A DNA stretch of 64,000 nt from Clostridiales bacterium. Its GTDB lineage: Bacteria > Bacillota > Clostridia > Christensenellales > Aristaeellaceae. The notes below the pieces were generated by a model. That model saw nothing but the letters and a program-made list of their open reading frames with translations. It did no database searches and was not told where the DNA came from. The stretch is from contig SFHK01000013.1 in the NCBI GenBank assembly GCA_004556395.1, positions 62,001 to 126,000 of the forward strand, written 5' to 3'. Positions 16,677-25,123 of the stretch are shown here, one piece after another. A program made the position numbers and the translations under genes. Numbering within the stretch: the first letter of the stretch is position 1; each line of letters opens with the position of its first letter.

Positions 16677-17588
16677 TTATTTCGTCAGCTTGGCGATCAG
16701 GTCGGCCATCAGCGCGTCGCGCTTGATGTTCCACACGTAGCGCAGCGGCGCGCGCCGCGGATCCAGCGAATAGTGATGGTCGTACTGCGGGATGGGCGCG
16801 GGGATGATGCGGCTGTTCATGAAGCGGTCATTGTCGTTCAGAAGCCACGCGACGGCGGTCACGTCCCAGATGACGCGGCTCCACGGCTTGCCCTTGGCGT
16901 AGCGGTGCGCGGCCTCGATGGTGGCGTTGGCCAGATGGTCGCAAAGGGCGCTCTTTCCCAGCAGCCAGTAGTGAAGCTCCGGCTCGGTGAGCGTGAACCG
17001 GTCGACCACGCCCATGCAGGGCAGCTGCACGACGGCGGCGCCTGAGAACACGACGCGCGCGGCGGCGACGTCCTGCATCATGTTGAACTCGTTCGTGTCC
17101 GGCCATTCCAGCGAGTGGCCGCCCAGCCACACGACCACGATGTTCTCGGCGATGGCGGGGTTCAGAAGCAGCGCCGACGCGACGTTGGTAATCGCACCGA
17201 TGCCCACGACGTACAGCGGATGCTCGGGCGAATACTCGGCGGCGCGGGCGGCGAGGTCGCGCGCGGCGGGGGAATCCACCGGCGTTTTCTCGTCGGGCAG
17301 GTAGCGGCGCGAGCCCTCAAAGGCGCAGGGAATCAGGTCTTCGCGGTTCGCGAGCTTCAGAAGCGTTTTAATCTCTTCATAGCTCTTCAGCATGCCGTCC
17401 TCGGGGCTGCTTGAGTTTTCATTGAAGAACGGCGCGGCGTAGATGGCGCGGGTGTTGATGCGCTCCGTGCTGCGAAGCATATAGGAAAGCGCAAACTGGT
17501 CGTCAATCTCGTTAAAGGTATCCGTGTCCAGAACGGCGTCAACGACGCCCTGCGGCGCGCGCAGGCGGCTCAGAATCGTGTCGGACAT
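16677..17588 (-). CDS. Inosine/uridine-preferring nucleoside hydrolase family protein
   Basis: A 303-residue predicted ribohydrolase splitting nucleosides into base and ribose. The calcium-binding loop is present in the form DTDTFNEIDDQFAL near the N-terminus, the variant common in Firmicutes where NE replaces part of the classical DTDPGIDD. VVGIGAITNVASAL and WLGGHSLEWPDTNEFN are further family motifs. The ATG at 17588 is preceded by GTAGGAGG; upstream in-frame codons lie in the flavoprotein gene. It is the last gene of a four-gene operon of redox enzymes, an odd partner unless the operon acts on a glycosyl-linked compound. Confidence 0.85.
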   Translation of the reverse strand: MSDTILSRLRAPQGVVDAVLDTDTFNEIDDQFALSYMLRSTERINTRAIYAAPFFNENSSSPEDGMLKSYEEIKTLLKLANREDLIPCAFEGSRRYLPDEKTPVDSPAARDLAARAAEYSPEHPLYVVGIGAITNVASALLLNPAIAENIVVVWLGGHSLEWPDTNEFNMMQDVAAARVVFSGAAVVQLPCMGVVDRFTLTEPELHYWLLGKSALCDHLANATIEAAHRYAKGKPWSRVIWDVTAVAWLLNDNDRFMNSRIIPAPIPQYDHHYSLDPRRAPLRYVWNIKRDALMADLIAKLTK

Positions 17589-17601
17589 GTATAAAATCCT
17601 C

Positions 17602-19437
17602 CTACCATTTTCCCTGACGGTATTCCCGCCAGACATTTTCAAAAAAGTCGTCCTCCTCGGGGATGGGCTTTACGGCACGCCAACGACAGACGACGGAATT
17701 CTCCGTCAGGCAGACCTCCTGCACCTGACCGGTCAGGTCGGCGGCGTTCCGCGGTTCCGGCTCATAGATCGCGCTTCCGCGGTTTCCGCCGCCGTGCGCA
17801 ACGTAGTCGAGCATGGCCGTGAGCATGGCGCGGCGGGTGATCAGCGCGTCGCGCAGACGGAAGAGTGTGCCGAGCTCGCGTTCGTCGTGGTAGCGCGCGG
17901 CATCCTCAAAATGCTGAAGCAGCGAGGTCGTATCCTCTAGCAGCGTGCGAATGGCCTCCGGCCGACGTACCGCGCCCGCGCAGGCGCTCATTCGCGCGGC
18001 GTTCTCGGTATTCAGCGCATCGAGATTGGAGGTATTTTCGCGGCACGCGGCCGCGACGCGGCGAACGGCGTTCAGCGCGTCGGCTTCGTCCAGCGGCGCG
18101 GGAGCCTGTTCCGGCGCGCGGCTGATTGCGCGGGCGGCGCGGGCGGCGCCGGCCTGTCCGGCGTTCAGCGCGCTTCCACCGGGACGGTACACGCCGTGCG
18201 TGCCCGCCGCTTCACCGATGACATACAGGCCGGAAAGCCCACTCTGCCACCATTCGTCGACGGCAATGCCGCCGTTCATGTGCTGCGCGCACACGGCGAT
18301 TTCCAGCCGGTCATGGGCAAGGTCTACGCCGTGCGAGCGATAGAAATCTACCGCCGGGGCGTTCATGTGCAGAAGGCGCACAAAGGGCGTGTCCTGCGTC
18401 GCGCCCGCGCGAAGAAGATAATCCTTCGCTTCGTCCTCCAGCGCGGAAAGCGCGAACCGGTCTCCGAACGGATTCACGCGGAAATCCAGAAACACGCGGC
18501 GGCCGCGGGCGATTTCATTCTGCACGAGCAGGTCGATCCGGCTGGAACCGGCCTTGGCCTTGCGCGCGTCAAACGGCCACTGGTAGCCCTTCAGGAACAC
18601 GGCCGTCAGCGCTTCGCCGGGCGCGGCGAAGCAGCCGTCCAGAAATTCGCGCGCGTCGCCGCCGTTCCGGTCGGTAGAAATGAAGGCGGGGAGCGCCTGC
18701 ATGTACGTGCCGGAAACGTTCCAGCGCGGCGCGATGGAGGCAAGACCGTACTGCCACTCGGTCAGGTTGACGGCGGCCGCGCCGGCTTCCAGCAGTGCGC
18801 CGGTCATGCCGGACTGCGCGAGGGGATAGCTCACGTTCAGGTATGCCGCGGCGGGGCCGCCGGTCGCCCACACGATGTGGTTGGCGGCGTACAGCTCGAA
18901 CGCGCCGGTCTCCGTGTTCAGGCAAACTACGCCGTTCGCGCGCCGGTTCTGCGTGGCTATGGAAACGGCCAGACGGTGGTTCAGAATCGGAACGCCCGCG
19001 GCGCGGACGCTTTTGTCCAGCGCTTCGGCCATCATCTTGCTCGTCAGCGGGCCCGCGGACGTCGCGCGGCGGCGCGGATCGTGATCGGTCTTATAGCCGA
19101 TGTATTCGCCGTAGCGGTTTGTGGGAAACGGAACGCCCAGCTCGCACAGGCGCAGGAAGCACGGCGCGGACAGCGCGGCCTCGCACAGCGCGTGCGTGCC
19201 GTCCACACAGCCGCCGGAAAACAGCGTGCGCGCCATTTCGCCCACGCTGTCGCCGTCGAAGCCCGAAAGCGTCAGCTTGTAATAGGTCTGCTTGTCGCTG
19301 CCCGCGTTGCGCGAGGTGCCCGCGCGCTCGTCGTCGGTCAGGATGGCAAGGCTCTGCCGTCCCATGTGGCACAGCTCGTCCGCGCACTTGAGCGCGGCGC
19401 AGCCCGTGCCGATGATCAGCGTATCATAGGAATTCAT
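17602..19437 (-). CDS. FAD-dependent fumarate-reductase-like flavoprotein
   Basis: A 611-residue flavoprotein of the succinate dehydrogenase/fumarate reductase/L-aspartate oxidase superfamily. The N-terminal dinucleotide fold begins TLIIGTGCAALKCADEL; HDPRRRATSAGPL lies in the substrate region; the C-terminal FAD contact is GGIAVDEWW with YVIGEAAGTHG and RPGGSALNAGQ. A helical C-terminal domain follows. There is no signal peptide, so it is cytoplasmic. It overlaps the SDR stop by 4 bases (ATGA) and ends 13 bases before the nucleoside hydrolase. No partner iron-sulfur subunit is encoded nearby. The substrate is unknown. Confidence 0.8.
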   Translation of the reverse strand: MNSYDTLIIGTGCAALKCADELCHMGRQSLAILTDDERAGTSRNAGSDKQTYYKLTLSGFDGDSVGEMARTLFSGGCVDGTHALCEAALSAPCFLRLCELGVPFPTNRYGEYIGYKTDHDPRRRATSAGPLTSKMMAEALDKSVRAAGVPILNHRLAVSIATQNRRANGVVCLNTETGAFELYAANHIVWATGGPAAAYLNVSYPLAQSGMTGALLEAGAAAVNLTEWQYGLASIAPRWNVSGTYMQALPAFISTDRNGGDAREFLDGCFAAPGEALTAVFLKGYQWPFDARKAKAGSSRIDLLVQNEIARGRRVFLDFRVNPFGDRFALSALEDEAKDYLLRAGATQDTPFVRLLHMNAPAVDFYRSHGVDLAHDRLEIAVCAQHMNGGIAVDEWWQSGLSGLYVIGEAAGTHGVYRPGGSALNAGQAGAARAARAISRAPEQAPAPLDEADALNAVRRVAAACRENTSNLDALNTENAARMSACAGAVRRPEAIRTLLEDTTSLLQHFEDAARYHDERELGTLFRLRDALITRRAMLTAMLDYVAHGGGNRGSAIYEPEPRNAADLTGQVQEVCLTENSVVCRWRAVKPIPEEDDFFENVWREYRQGKW

Positions 19438-20204
19438 ATCGACCTCACGTCCATATAGCCGCCGTCCACGTGCAGCACCTGCCCGGTGGAGTAGGGCAGC
19501 TCGCCGTTCACGAACACCATTACCGCGCGGGCGACATCCTCGGGAAGACCCCAGCGATGAATGGGGAACTCCGCGCCCGCGAGCAGGCGGTCGTATTTCT
19601 CGGTGACCTTCGCGGTCATGTCGGTTCGGATGATGCCCGGCTGCACCTCGTATACGAAGATGCTCTCGCCCGCGAGCCGGTCGGCGTACAGTTTGGTGAG
19701 CATCGATATGCCCGCCTTGCTCACGCAATATTCCGCGCGGTTGGGGGAGGAAACGGTGGAGGAAAAGCTGGAAATATTCACGATCACGCCGCGGCGTCCA
19801 TCATGCGCGTCCTGCTTCGTCATGGCGCGCGCGACGGCCTGCGTCATGAACATCGTGCCCATCAGGTTGATGCCGAGCACGTATTCAAACGATTCCTCCG
19901 TGGTTTCGAGAATGTCCAGACGCACCTTGGGCGCGACACCCGCGTTGTTGACCAGCACGTCGATGCGCCCGAAGCGGGAGACGACCTCGTTTACGAACGT
20001 CTCGCGGTCGCTGGCTTCGGCGATGGAGCCCTGAAAATAGAAGATTTCCGCGCCGTTTTCGCGCAGCGGACGGAAGGCCTCCGCGTAGCGCTCCTCCGGG
20101 CTCTGGCCGATCAGGCAGGCGCGATAGCCCGCGTTCACGAGATGCTCGACGATGGCCAGACCGATGCCGCGGCCGCCGCCGGTTACGATTGCCGTTTTCT
20201 TCAT
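19434..20204 (-). CDS. Short-chain dehydrogenase/reductase (SDR)
   Basis: A 256-residue classical SDR with NAD(P) motif TGGGRGIG (8-15), NNAG (86-89), catalytic Tyr159-xxx-Lys163 with the preceding Ser at about 145-148, and the C-terminal GQVLHVDGGY. It resembles FabG-type 3-ketoacyl-ACP reductases, but the operon context points to a small-molecule alcohol/ketone substrate instead. It starts one base after the upstream stop, so translation is coupled to the Old Yellow Enzyme gene. Confidence 0.85.
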   Translation of the reverse strand: MKKTAIVTGGGRGIGLAIVEHLVNAGYRACLIGQSPEERYAEAFRPLRENGAEIFYFQGSIAEASDRETFVNEVVSRFGRIDVLVNNAGVAPKVRLDILETTEESFEYVLGINLMGTMFMTQAVARAMTKQDAHDGRRGVIVNISSFSSTVSSPNRAEYCVSKAGISMLTKLYADRLAGESIFVYEVQPGIIRTDMTAKVTEKYDRLLAGAEFPIHRWGLPEDVARAVMVFVNGELPYSTGQVLHVDGGYMDVRSI

Positions 20205-20205
20205 A

Positions 20206-21513
20206 TCACTTCACCACCTGATAGCATTCGCGGTCGCGCACCACGCAGCCGGAGGGAATGCCCGCGCGCAGAAGCGCCGCGCACTGGCCGCAGGTGATGC
20301 AGACGCGCTTGGGATCGAGCGTGCCCGTTTCACGCAGGTCGCGCGGGAAATCGGGGTAGGCGAACGCCATGCGGCCGAAGCCCGCCATCTGCGCGTGGCC
20401 GCCCTTCAGCATGCCCGCGGCGAGCTGGGGCGAAAACTGGCGCAGATAGGTATACGCGCTGCCGAGAATGGGCAGGTCGGGATGCGCCTTCTGAATGGTG
20501 GACACGCAATGCATCATGCGCGACTCGCCTTCCAGCGGATGCTCGTCCGGCACGTAATTGCCGCGGTCGTAGGGGCGGTTGACGTGCGGATTTTTGTATG
20601 GATTACCGATGGTGATGTTGAGAAGCGGAATGCGGAATTCCGTCTTCAGAATGCCCGCCAGCTTCACGGCTTCGTCCAGCGCCGGCGTAAGACCGCTTTC
20701 CGCCGTCACGCCGAAGCCCCACGGATACGGGAAGCCGTCGTATGCGTTCAGGCGGCTGGTGAGGAAGAAGCCCGGCTTCGTCACGGCGGCGGACGCGGCG
20801 CGGTAGGCGTTCACAAGGAAGCGCGTGCGGTTTTCGAAGCTGCCGCCGTACAGACCTGGGCGGGTATAGGCGGAAAGCAGCTCGCAGGCGAGGTAGCGGT
20901 GGCAGCATTTGATGTCCATGCCGTCGAACCCGGCCTTCTGTGCAAGGCGAGCCATGTCGGAGAAGCGCTCCTCGTAGGCCTTCAGCTGATCGTCCGAAAG
21001 AATGCGGGAGGAATCGATGGGCGTATCCTCGAGCGCGGGATTGTTGTAGGCGATCAGCGGCGCGGGTACGCCGGTGGGCTTGGAATAGCGGCCGGAATTC
21101 GTCGCCTGCATCAAAATCACGGGCACATATCCGTTTTCCTTCAGGCAGGTTTCACGCATTTCGTCCAGCAGGCGGGCGAAGTCGTCCACGTTCTCGTCGG
21201 TGATCATCAGCTGATGCGCGCTGGCTCGCACCTCCGGCGCGGACGCGACGGCTTCAAACCAGATCAGCCCCGCGCCGCCATGGGCGAAGCGCAGGTAGCG
21301 GCGGCGCGTGAGCGGGCCGGGGCGGCCGTCCGCCGTGCCGTCGGTGCCCTCCATCGGCTGAAGCGCGATGCGGTTCGGGCTGGTTACGGAGCCGATGGCG
21401 AGCGGCGTAAACAGGACGGAAAGATCGTCGCTGTGCGGCAGAAATCCGCCGAAGGACGCGACGACGCGGTCGATGTCTTCCCATGAGGTATAATGGAAGG
21501 TTTCATGAAGCAT
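20206..21513 (-). CDS. Old Yellow Enzyme-type NADH:flavin oxidoreductase with Fe-S cysteines
   Basis: A 435-residue FMN TIM-barrel enzyme reducing activated C=C bonds. FTPLAIGSVTSPNRIALQPM is the typical opening; FDGMDIKCCHRYLACELLS covers the barrel active-site region. The C-terminus has CITCGQC followed by a Cys 11 residues later (C405, C408, C411, C423), suiting a 4Fe-4S cluster as in 2,4-dienoyl-CoA reductase. The FAD/NAD domain that follows in that ~650-residue family is absent; electrons may come from a separate protein. ATG 21513 follows GGAGG by 7 bases. First gene of the minus-strand operon, with its own promoter. Confidence 0.85.
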   Translation of the reverse strand: MLHETFHYTSWEDIDRVVASFGGFLPHSDDLSVLFTPLAIGSVTSPNRIALQPMEGTDGTADGRPGPLTRRRYLRFAHGGAGLIWFEAVASAPEVRASAHQLMITDENVDDFARLLDEMRETCLKENGYVPVILMQATNSGRYSKPTGVPAPLIAYNNPALEDTPIDSSRILSDDQLKAYEERFSDMARLAQKAGFDGMDIKCCHRYLACELLSAYTRPGLYGGSFENRTRFLVNAYRAASAAVTKPGFFLTSRLNAYDGFPYPWGFGVTAESGLTPALDEAVKLAGILKTEFRIPLLNITIGNPYKNPHVNRPYDRGNYVPDEHPLEGESRMMHCVSTIQKAHPDLPILGSAYTYLRQFSPQLAAGMLKGGHAQMAGFGRMAFAYPDFPRDLRETGTLDPKRVCITCGQCAALLRAGIPSGCVVRDRECYQVVK

Positions 21514-21544
21514 GAGCAGAACCTCCGATTCAAGTACTGGAAAC

Positions 21545-21573
21545 AGTATAGCATTTTTTGACGGCGGCTTCAA
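21545..21573 (-). promoter_or_regulatory. Promoter of the OYE-SDR-flavoprotein-hydrolase operon
   Basis: On the minus strand TTGAAG (21568-21573), 17 bp, then TATACT (21545-21550), the latter preceded by TGC (extended -10). Confidence 0.65.
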
Positions 21574-21633
21574 GCGAAACGATAAATTTCGTGCGAATGC
21601 GAGTTGACATTGACGCACGCTGAAATTTCATGC

Positions 21634-21662
21634 TTGCGCGGCGCGGTGAAAGCGAGTATAAT
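21634..21662 (+). promoter_or_regulatory. Promoter of the OPA-family transporter
   Basis: TTGCGC (21634-21639) and TATAAT (21657-21662) are separated by 17 bp. It diverges from the OYE promoter about 60 bp away, so one regulator could act on both. Confidence 0.65.
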
Positions 21663-21696
21663 CTACAGTCATATTGTACAAAGGCGGGATTGACGG

Positions 21697-22905
21697 ATGG
21701 AAACGGAAAACGGACGCTTTAGCGGTCGGCAGCTGCGCGTGATCGTGGCGTGCTTTCTGGCGTACTTCTGCGCGTACATTGGGCGGCTGAACATGTCGGC
21801 GACGCTGGGACATGTGATCGAGGCCATGAAGGTGGACGAGACGCTCGGCGGCACGCTTCAGACGGTGTTCGCCATCGTATACGCCAGCGGGCAGTTTATC
21901 TTCGGCGCGATGGTCGACCGCGTGCGTCCGCGCATCCTGCTGTCGGTCGGACTGATCGGCTCGGCGCTGTGCAATCTGGCGTTCTCTTTTTCCGGAGCGT
22001 TCGGCCTGATGATTGCGATGTGGGCGCTGAACGGGCTGTTCCAGTCCATGCTTTGGACGCCCATCGTGCGCACGCTCGCCGAGAACTTTGAGGGCCGCAA
22101 GCGCATGAAGGCCTCGTTCGTCATGTCCTTCACGCTGGCCTGCGGGCATATCGCCGCGTGGGGGCTTTCCAGCCTGTTGTCCATGTACGTCGGCTGGCGC
22201 AACGCCTATCGCATTCCCGCCGCGATTCTCTTTACGGCGTGCGTCGGCACGAATTTGATCCTGCCCGGCGACGCCGGAAACGCGATCGGCGCGGCGAAGG
22301 CGGCTTCGAAATCGACCGTGGGCGGCAAAATGTCGATTGCCGGGATGCTGCAAACGGGGCTTGTGCTCCTCTTTGTGGGCTGCGTTGCCAACGGATTCAT
22401 CCGCGACGGCGTGACCACGTGGGCGCCGACGATCATCGGCGGCAAGAAGAGCCTGTTCTCGCTGATCATTCCCGTGATCAACATGGTGGGCATCCTCATC
22501 GGCGCGACGGCGGTTCGCCGGTTCAAGGGCGGAACGCGCGTGCTTTTCGGCTCGATGATGGCGGCCTGTCTGCTTCCGGCGCTGGTTCTGACGGTTTCCG
22601 GCTCGTCGGTGCTGCTCACTGCGACGTTCCTCGGCGTGATGAGCGCGATTCTGTACGGCTCGAACACGCTGATCACGACCATCATTCCCATGGAATACAC
22701 CGACTGCGGGCGCGTGGGACTGGTGGCCGGGCTTGTGGACGCGCTGATCTACGTGGGAAGCGCGCTCGCGGGCACGCTGACCGGCTGGCTGCACGAGACC
22801 ACCGGCGTGTGGACGAGCGTGTATCTGATCTGGGCGGCCGTCGCGATTGTCGGCGCGGCCGGCTCGATTCTCTCCGCGCGCGGCGCGAAGAAGCTTTCCA
22901 AATAA
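21697..22905 (+). CDS. MFS transporter of the organophosphate antiporter-like (GlpT/UhpT) group
   Basis: A 402-residue, 12-TM major facilitator. The opening FLAYFCAYIGRLNMSATLG, with the conserved Arg in TM1, and DETLGGTLQTVFAIVYASGQFIFGAMVDRVRPR are typical of the OPA branch. Known members exchange phosphate for sugar phosphates or glycerol-3-phosphate, but many gut homologues transport other anions. Divergence from the OYE operon suggests it imports or exports that pathway's substrate or product. The ATG has only a weak upstream GGCGGG. Confidence 0.82.
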   Translation: METENGRFSGRQLRVIVACFLAYFCAYIGRLNMSATLGHVIEAMKVDETLGGTLQTVFAIVYASGQFIFGAMVDRVRPRILLSVGLIGSALCNLAFSFSGAFGLMIAMWALNGLFQSMLWTPIVRTLAENFEGRKRMKASFVMSFTLACGHIAAWGLSSLLSMYVGWRNAYRIPAAILFTACVGTNLILPGDAGNAIGAAKAASKSTVGGKMSIAGMLQTGLVLLFVGCVANGFIRDGVTTWAPTIIGGKKSLFSLIIPVINMVGILIGATAVRRFKGGTRVLFGSMMAACLLPALVLTVSGSSVLLTATFLGVMSAILYGSNTLITTIIPMEYTDCGRVGLVAGLVDALIYVGSALAGTLTGWLHETTGVWTSVYLIWAAVAIVGAAGSILSARGAKKLSK

Positions 22906-22910
22906 ATGAA

Positions 22911-22940
22911 CGTCCCGCGCAGCCGGTTCCGCGCGGGACG
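22911..22940. terminator. Shared hairpin between the transporter and deoD
   Basis: CGTCCCGCGC and GCGCGGGACG pair perfectly (10 bp) around a 10-base loop, between convergent genes. There is no long T tract. Confidence 0.65.
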
Positions 22941-22958
22941 CAATGGATTTTGGGAGAC

Positions 22959-23666
22959 TTACGCGATGGACAGCGCGATCTTCACCATGTTGGTGAAGGT
23001 GTTCTGGCGCTCCTCGGCGGTCAGCCCCTCGCCGGTGAACGGATTGTCGGAGATGGTCAGAAGCGCGAGCGCCTTCTTGCCCGCGCGCGCGGCGTTCATG
23101 TACAGGCCGGCGGCTTCCATTTCCACGGCGAGCACGTTCAGCTTCTGAAGCTTCCCGAGGGGCGCGGACTCATCGTAGAAGCAGTCGGAGGAATAGATTG
23201 CGCCGGGCACGATGTGCTGGCCGATGGCTTCTCCGGCCTCGATGGCGCTCTTCAGCAGGCCGTAATCGCAGCAGGGCGCGACGCAGCCGTCGAAGTCGAA
23301 CTGCTTTCCGAAGCCGGAATTCGTGTAGGCGCTCATGCCGGCCACGATGTCGCGCACCTTCAGCGACTGGGAGATCATACCGGCGGAGCCGATGCGGATG
23401 ATGGCTTCCACGCCGTAGAAGTTGTAAAGCTCATAGGAGTAGATGCCGATGGCGGGAATGCCCATGCCGGAGGCCATTACGCTCACGCGCTTGCCCTGCC
23501 ACGTGCCGGTGTAGCCCTGTACGCCGCGAACGTTGTTTACGAGCACGGGGTTTTCAAGAAAATTCTCCGCGATAAACTTCGCGCGCAGCGGATCGCCGGG
23601 CATGAGAACCGTCTTTGCAAAATCGCCTTCTTTGGCGGTGATGTGCGGGGTCGGAATATTGGACAT
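22959..23666 (-). CDS. deoD: Purine-nucleoside phosphorylase, DeoD type
   Basis: A 235-residue cytoplasmic enzyme of the hexameric PNP family, cleaving purine (deoxy)nucleosides with phosphate. Motifs: LMPGDPLRAKFIAENF, GMGIPAIGIYSYELY, RIGSAGMI, VEMEAAGLY and the SDNP catalytic Asp. Length matches E. coli DeoD (239). The ATG at 23666 follows AGAGGTG; a longer in-frame reading lacks a ribosome site. Monocistronic on the minus strand. Confidence 0.95.
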   Translation of the reverse strand: MSNIPTPHITAKEGDFAKTVLMPGDPLRAKFIAENFLENPVLVNNVRGVQGYTGTWQGKRVSVMASGMGIPAIGIYSYELYNFYGVEAIIRIGSAGMISQSLKVRDIVAGMSAYTNSGFGKQFDFDGCVAPCCDYGLLKSAIEAGEAIGQHIVPGAIYSSDCFYDESAPLGKLQKLNVLAVEMEAAGLYMNAARAGKKALALLTISDNPFTGEGLTAEERQNTFTNMVKIALSIA

Positions 23667-23790
23667 GCGAACACCTCTTTCTCTTAAATTGGCTGTTCCT
23701 ATCATAACGCACAAATGGGGCGGACGCAAGTCCTTTCGGGAAAAGATTCTTCGCGCGCGAAAAAAACGGTGTACGAACGGGCGCGGTTTG

Positions 23791-23799
23791 TGTTATAAT
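23791..23799 (+). promoter_or_regulatory. Extended -10 promoter of the AAA+ gene
   Basis: TGT immediately followed by TATAAT (23794-23799), about 35 bases before the start codon; the -35 region is weak. Confidence 0.5.
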
Positions 23800-23833
23800 C
23801 AGGGAGAAGAAAACAAAGGGCCGGAGGCGGAAC

Positions 23834-25123
23834 ATGGACGAGAAGGATCGCACGATCGAGAGACAAATGGAAAAAATCCGGGAAATGACCCAGCGCAATC
23901 TCCGCCGCATGGCGGACGACATATGGGGCGAGGTCGGCCCGCTGAAGGAAGAGCCGCAGAAGGCGGACAAGCCCGCCGCGCCGGACATGCGCGACGAGGT
24001 GCTTGAAAAGCAGTTGGAGGTCATTCGCAGGCTGAGCGAAAACGGCGCGCGGACGGTCACCGACAATCTGTGGGACGAGCCCGCGCCCGCCGGAAATGCG
24101 GAGAAGCCCACCGCGCCGACGCAGACAGCGAGACCCGCGCAAGCGCCCGCGGAGCCGGAACAGGAGCTGCCGCCGGAGAAGCTGGATGATCTGCTTGACG
24201 AGCTGCGCGGGTATATCGGCCTTGAAAGCGTGAAGACCGAGGTGGAAAGCCTTGTCAACATGGTGAAGGTGCATAAGCTGCGCAGGGAGCATGGCCTGCC
24301 GACGGTGGATATGTCGCTGCATATGGTCTTTTCCGGCAATCCCGGCACGGGCAAAACGATGATCGCCCGCCTGATGGCGAGAATCTACCGCAGTCTGGGC
24401 ATCCTGTCAAAGGGGCAGCTGGTCGAGGTCGACCGCGCCGGACTTGTGGCGGGCTACGTGGGGCAGACCGCGCCCAAAACGCGCGAGGTCATCGAAAAGG
24501 CGCTGGGCGGCGTGCTGTTCATCGACGAGGCCTACGCGCTTACCTACCATAAGGAGGGCAACGACTTCGGGCAGGAGGCCGTGGATACGCTTCTGAAGTC
24601 GATGGAGGATCACCGCGAGGATCTGGTGGTTATCGTGGCCGGGTACGACGGGCTGATGGATGAATTCATCGCCTCCAATCCCGGACTGGAATCCCGCTTC
24701 AACCGCTTCCTGCATTTCGACGACTACACGATGGACGAGATGCTGGCGATCTTCGATATGCGCGTGAAGAAGGGCGGCTACGAGCTGTTGGACGGCGCGC
24801 GCGAGGAGGTGCGCGCGTTCATCGAAAAGCAGAACGTCGACCCGATCACGTTCGGCAACGCGCGCGGCGTGCGCAACCTGTTTGAACAGGTGCTGATGGC
24901 GCAGGCGAACCGTCTGGCCGGAGAAACCGAGATCAGCCGCGAGATTTTGACGCAGATTACGCCGGAGGACGTGAAGAAGGCGGCGGAAAGCACCCGCCCG
25001 CGCACGAAGAAGGACGACGCGCGCGACGAGCTGAAGGCGCTTCTTGAGCAGATGAAAAAGGCAAACGCGGAGGAAGAGAATGGCGAACGCGGAGAAATTC
25101 ATCAGCCTGTACAAGGTTCTTGA
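23834..25123 (+). CDS. SpoVK/CbbX-type AAA+ ATPase with duplicated N-terminal motif
   Basis: A 429-residue ATPase; the AAA+ domain (about 130-390) has Walker A GNPGTGKT (168-175), Walker B VLFIDEAY (227-234) and the CbbX-type GYVGQTAPKTREV loop. SpoVK itself is ~320 residues; here an extra ~125 residues precede the ATPase. That extension repeats one motif twice, residues 8-33 and 57-82: Q11/Q60, E13/E62, I15/I64, R16/R65, R24/R73, D28/D77, W31/W80 and E33/E82 align at a constant offset of 49. The repeats look helical and probably bind partners. The gene overlaps the HEPN-like/CBS gene by 44 bases. A sporulation role is possible but unproven. Confidence 0.85.
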   Translation: MDEKDRTIERQMEKIREMTQRNLRRMADDIWGEVGPLKEEPQKADKPAAPDMRDEVLEKQLEVIRRLSENGARTVTDNLWDEPAPAGNAEKPTAPTQTARPAQAPAEPEQELPPEKLDDLLDELRGYIGLESVKTEVESLVNMVKVHKLRREHGLPTVDMSLHMVFSGNPGTGKTMIARLMARIYRSLGILSKGQLVEVDRAGLVAGYVGQTAPKTREVIEKALGGVLFIDEAYALTYHKEGNDFGQEAVDTLLKSMEDHREDLVVIVAGYDGLMDEFIASNPGLESRFNRFLHFDDYTMDEMLAIFDMRVKKGGYELLDGAREEVRAFIEKQNVDPITFGNARGVRNLFEQVLMAQANRLAGETEISREILTQITPEDVKKAAESTRPRTKKDDARDELKALLEQMKKANAEEENGERGEIHQPVQGS

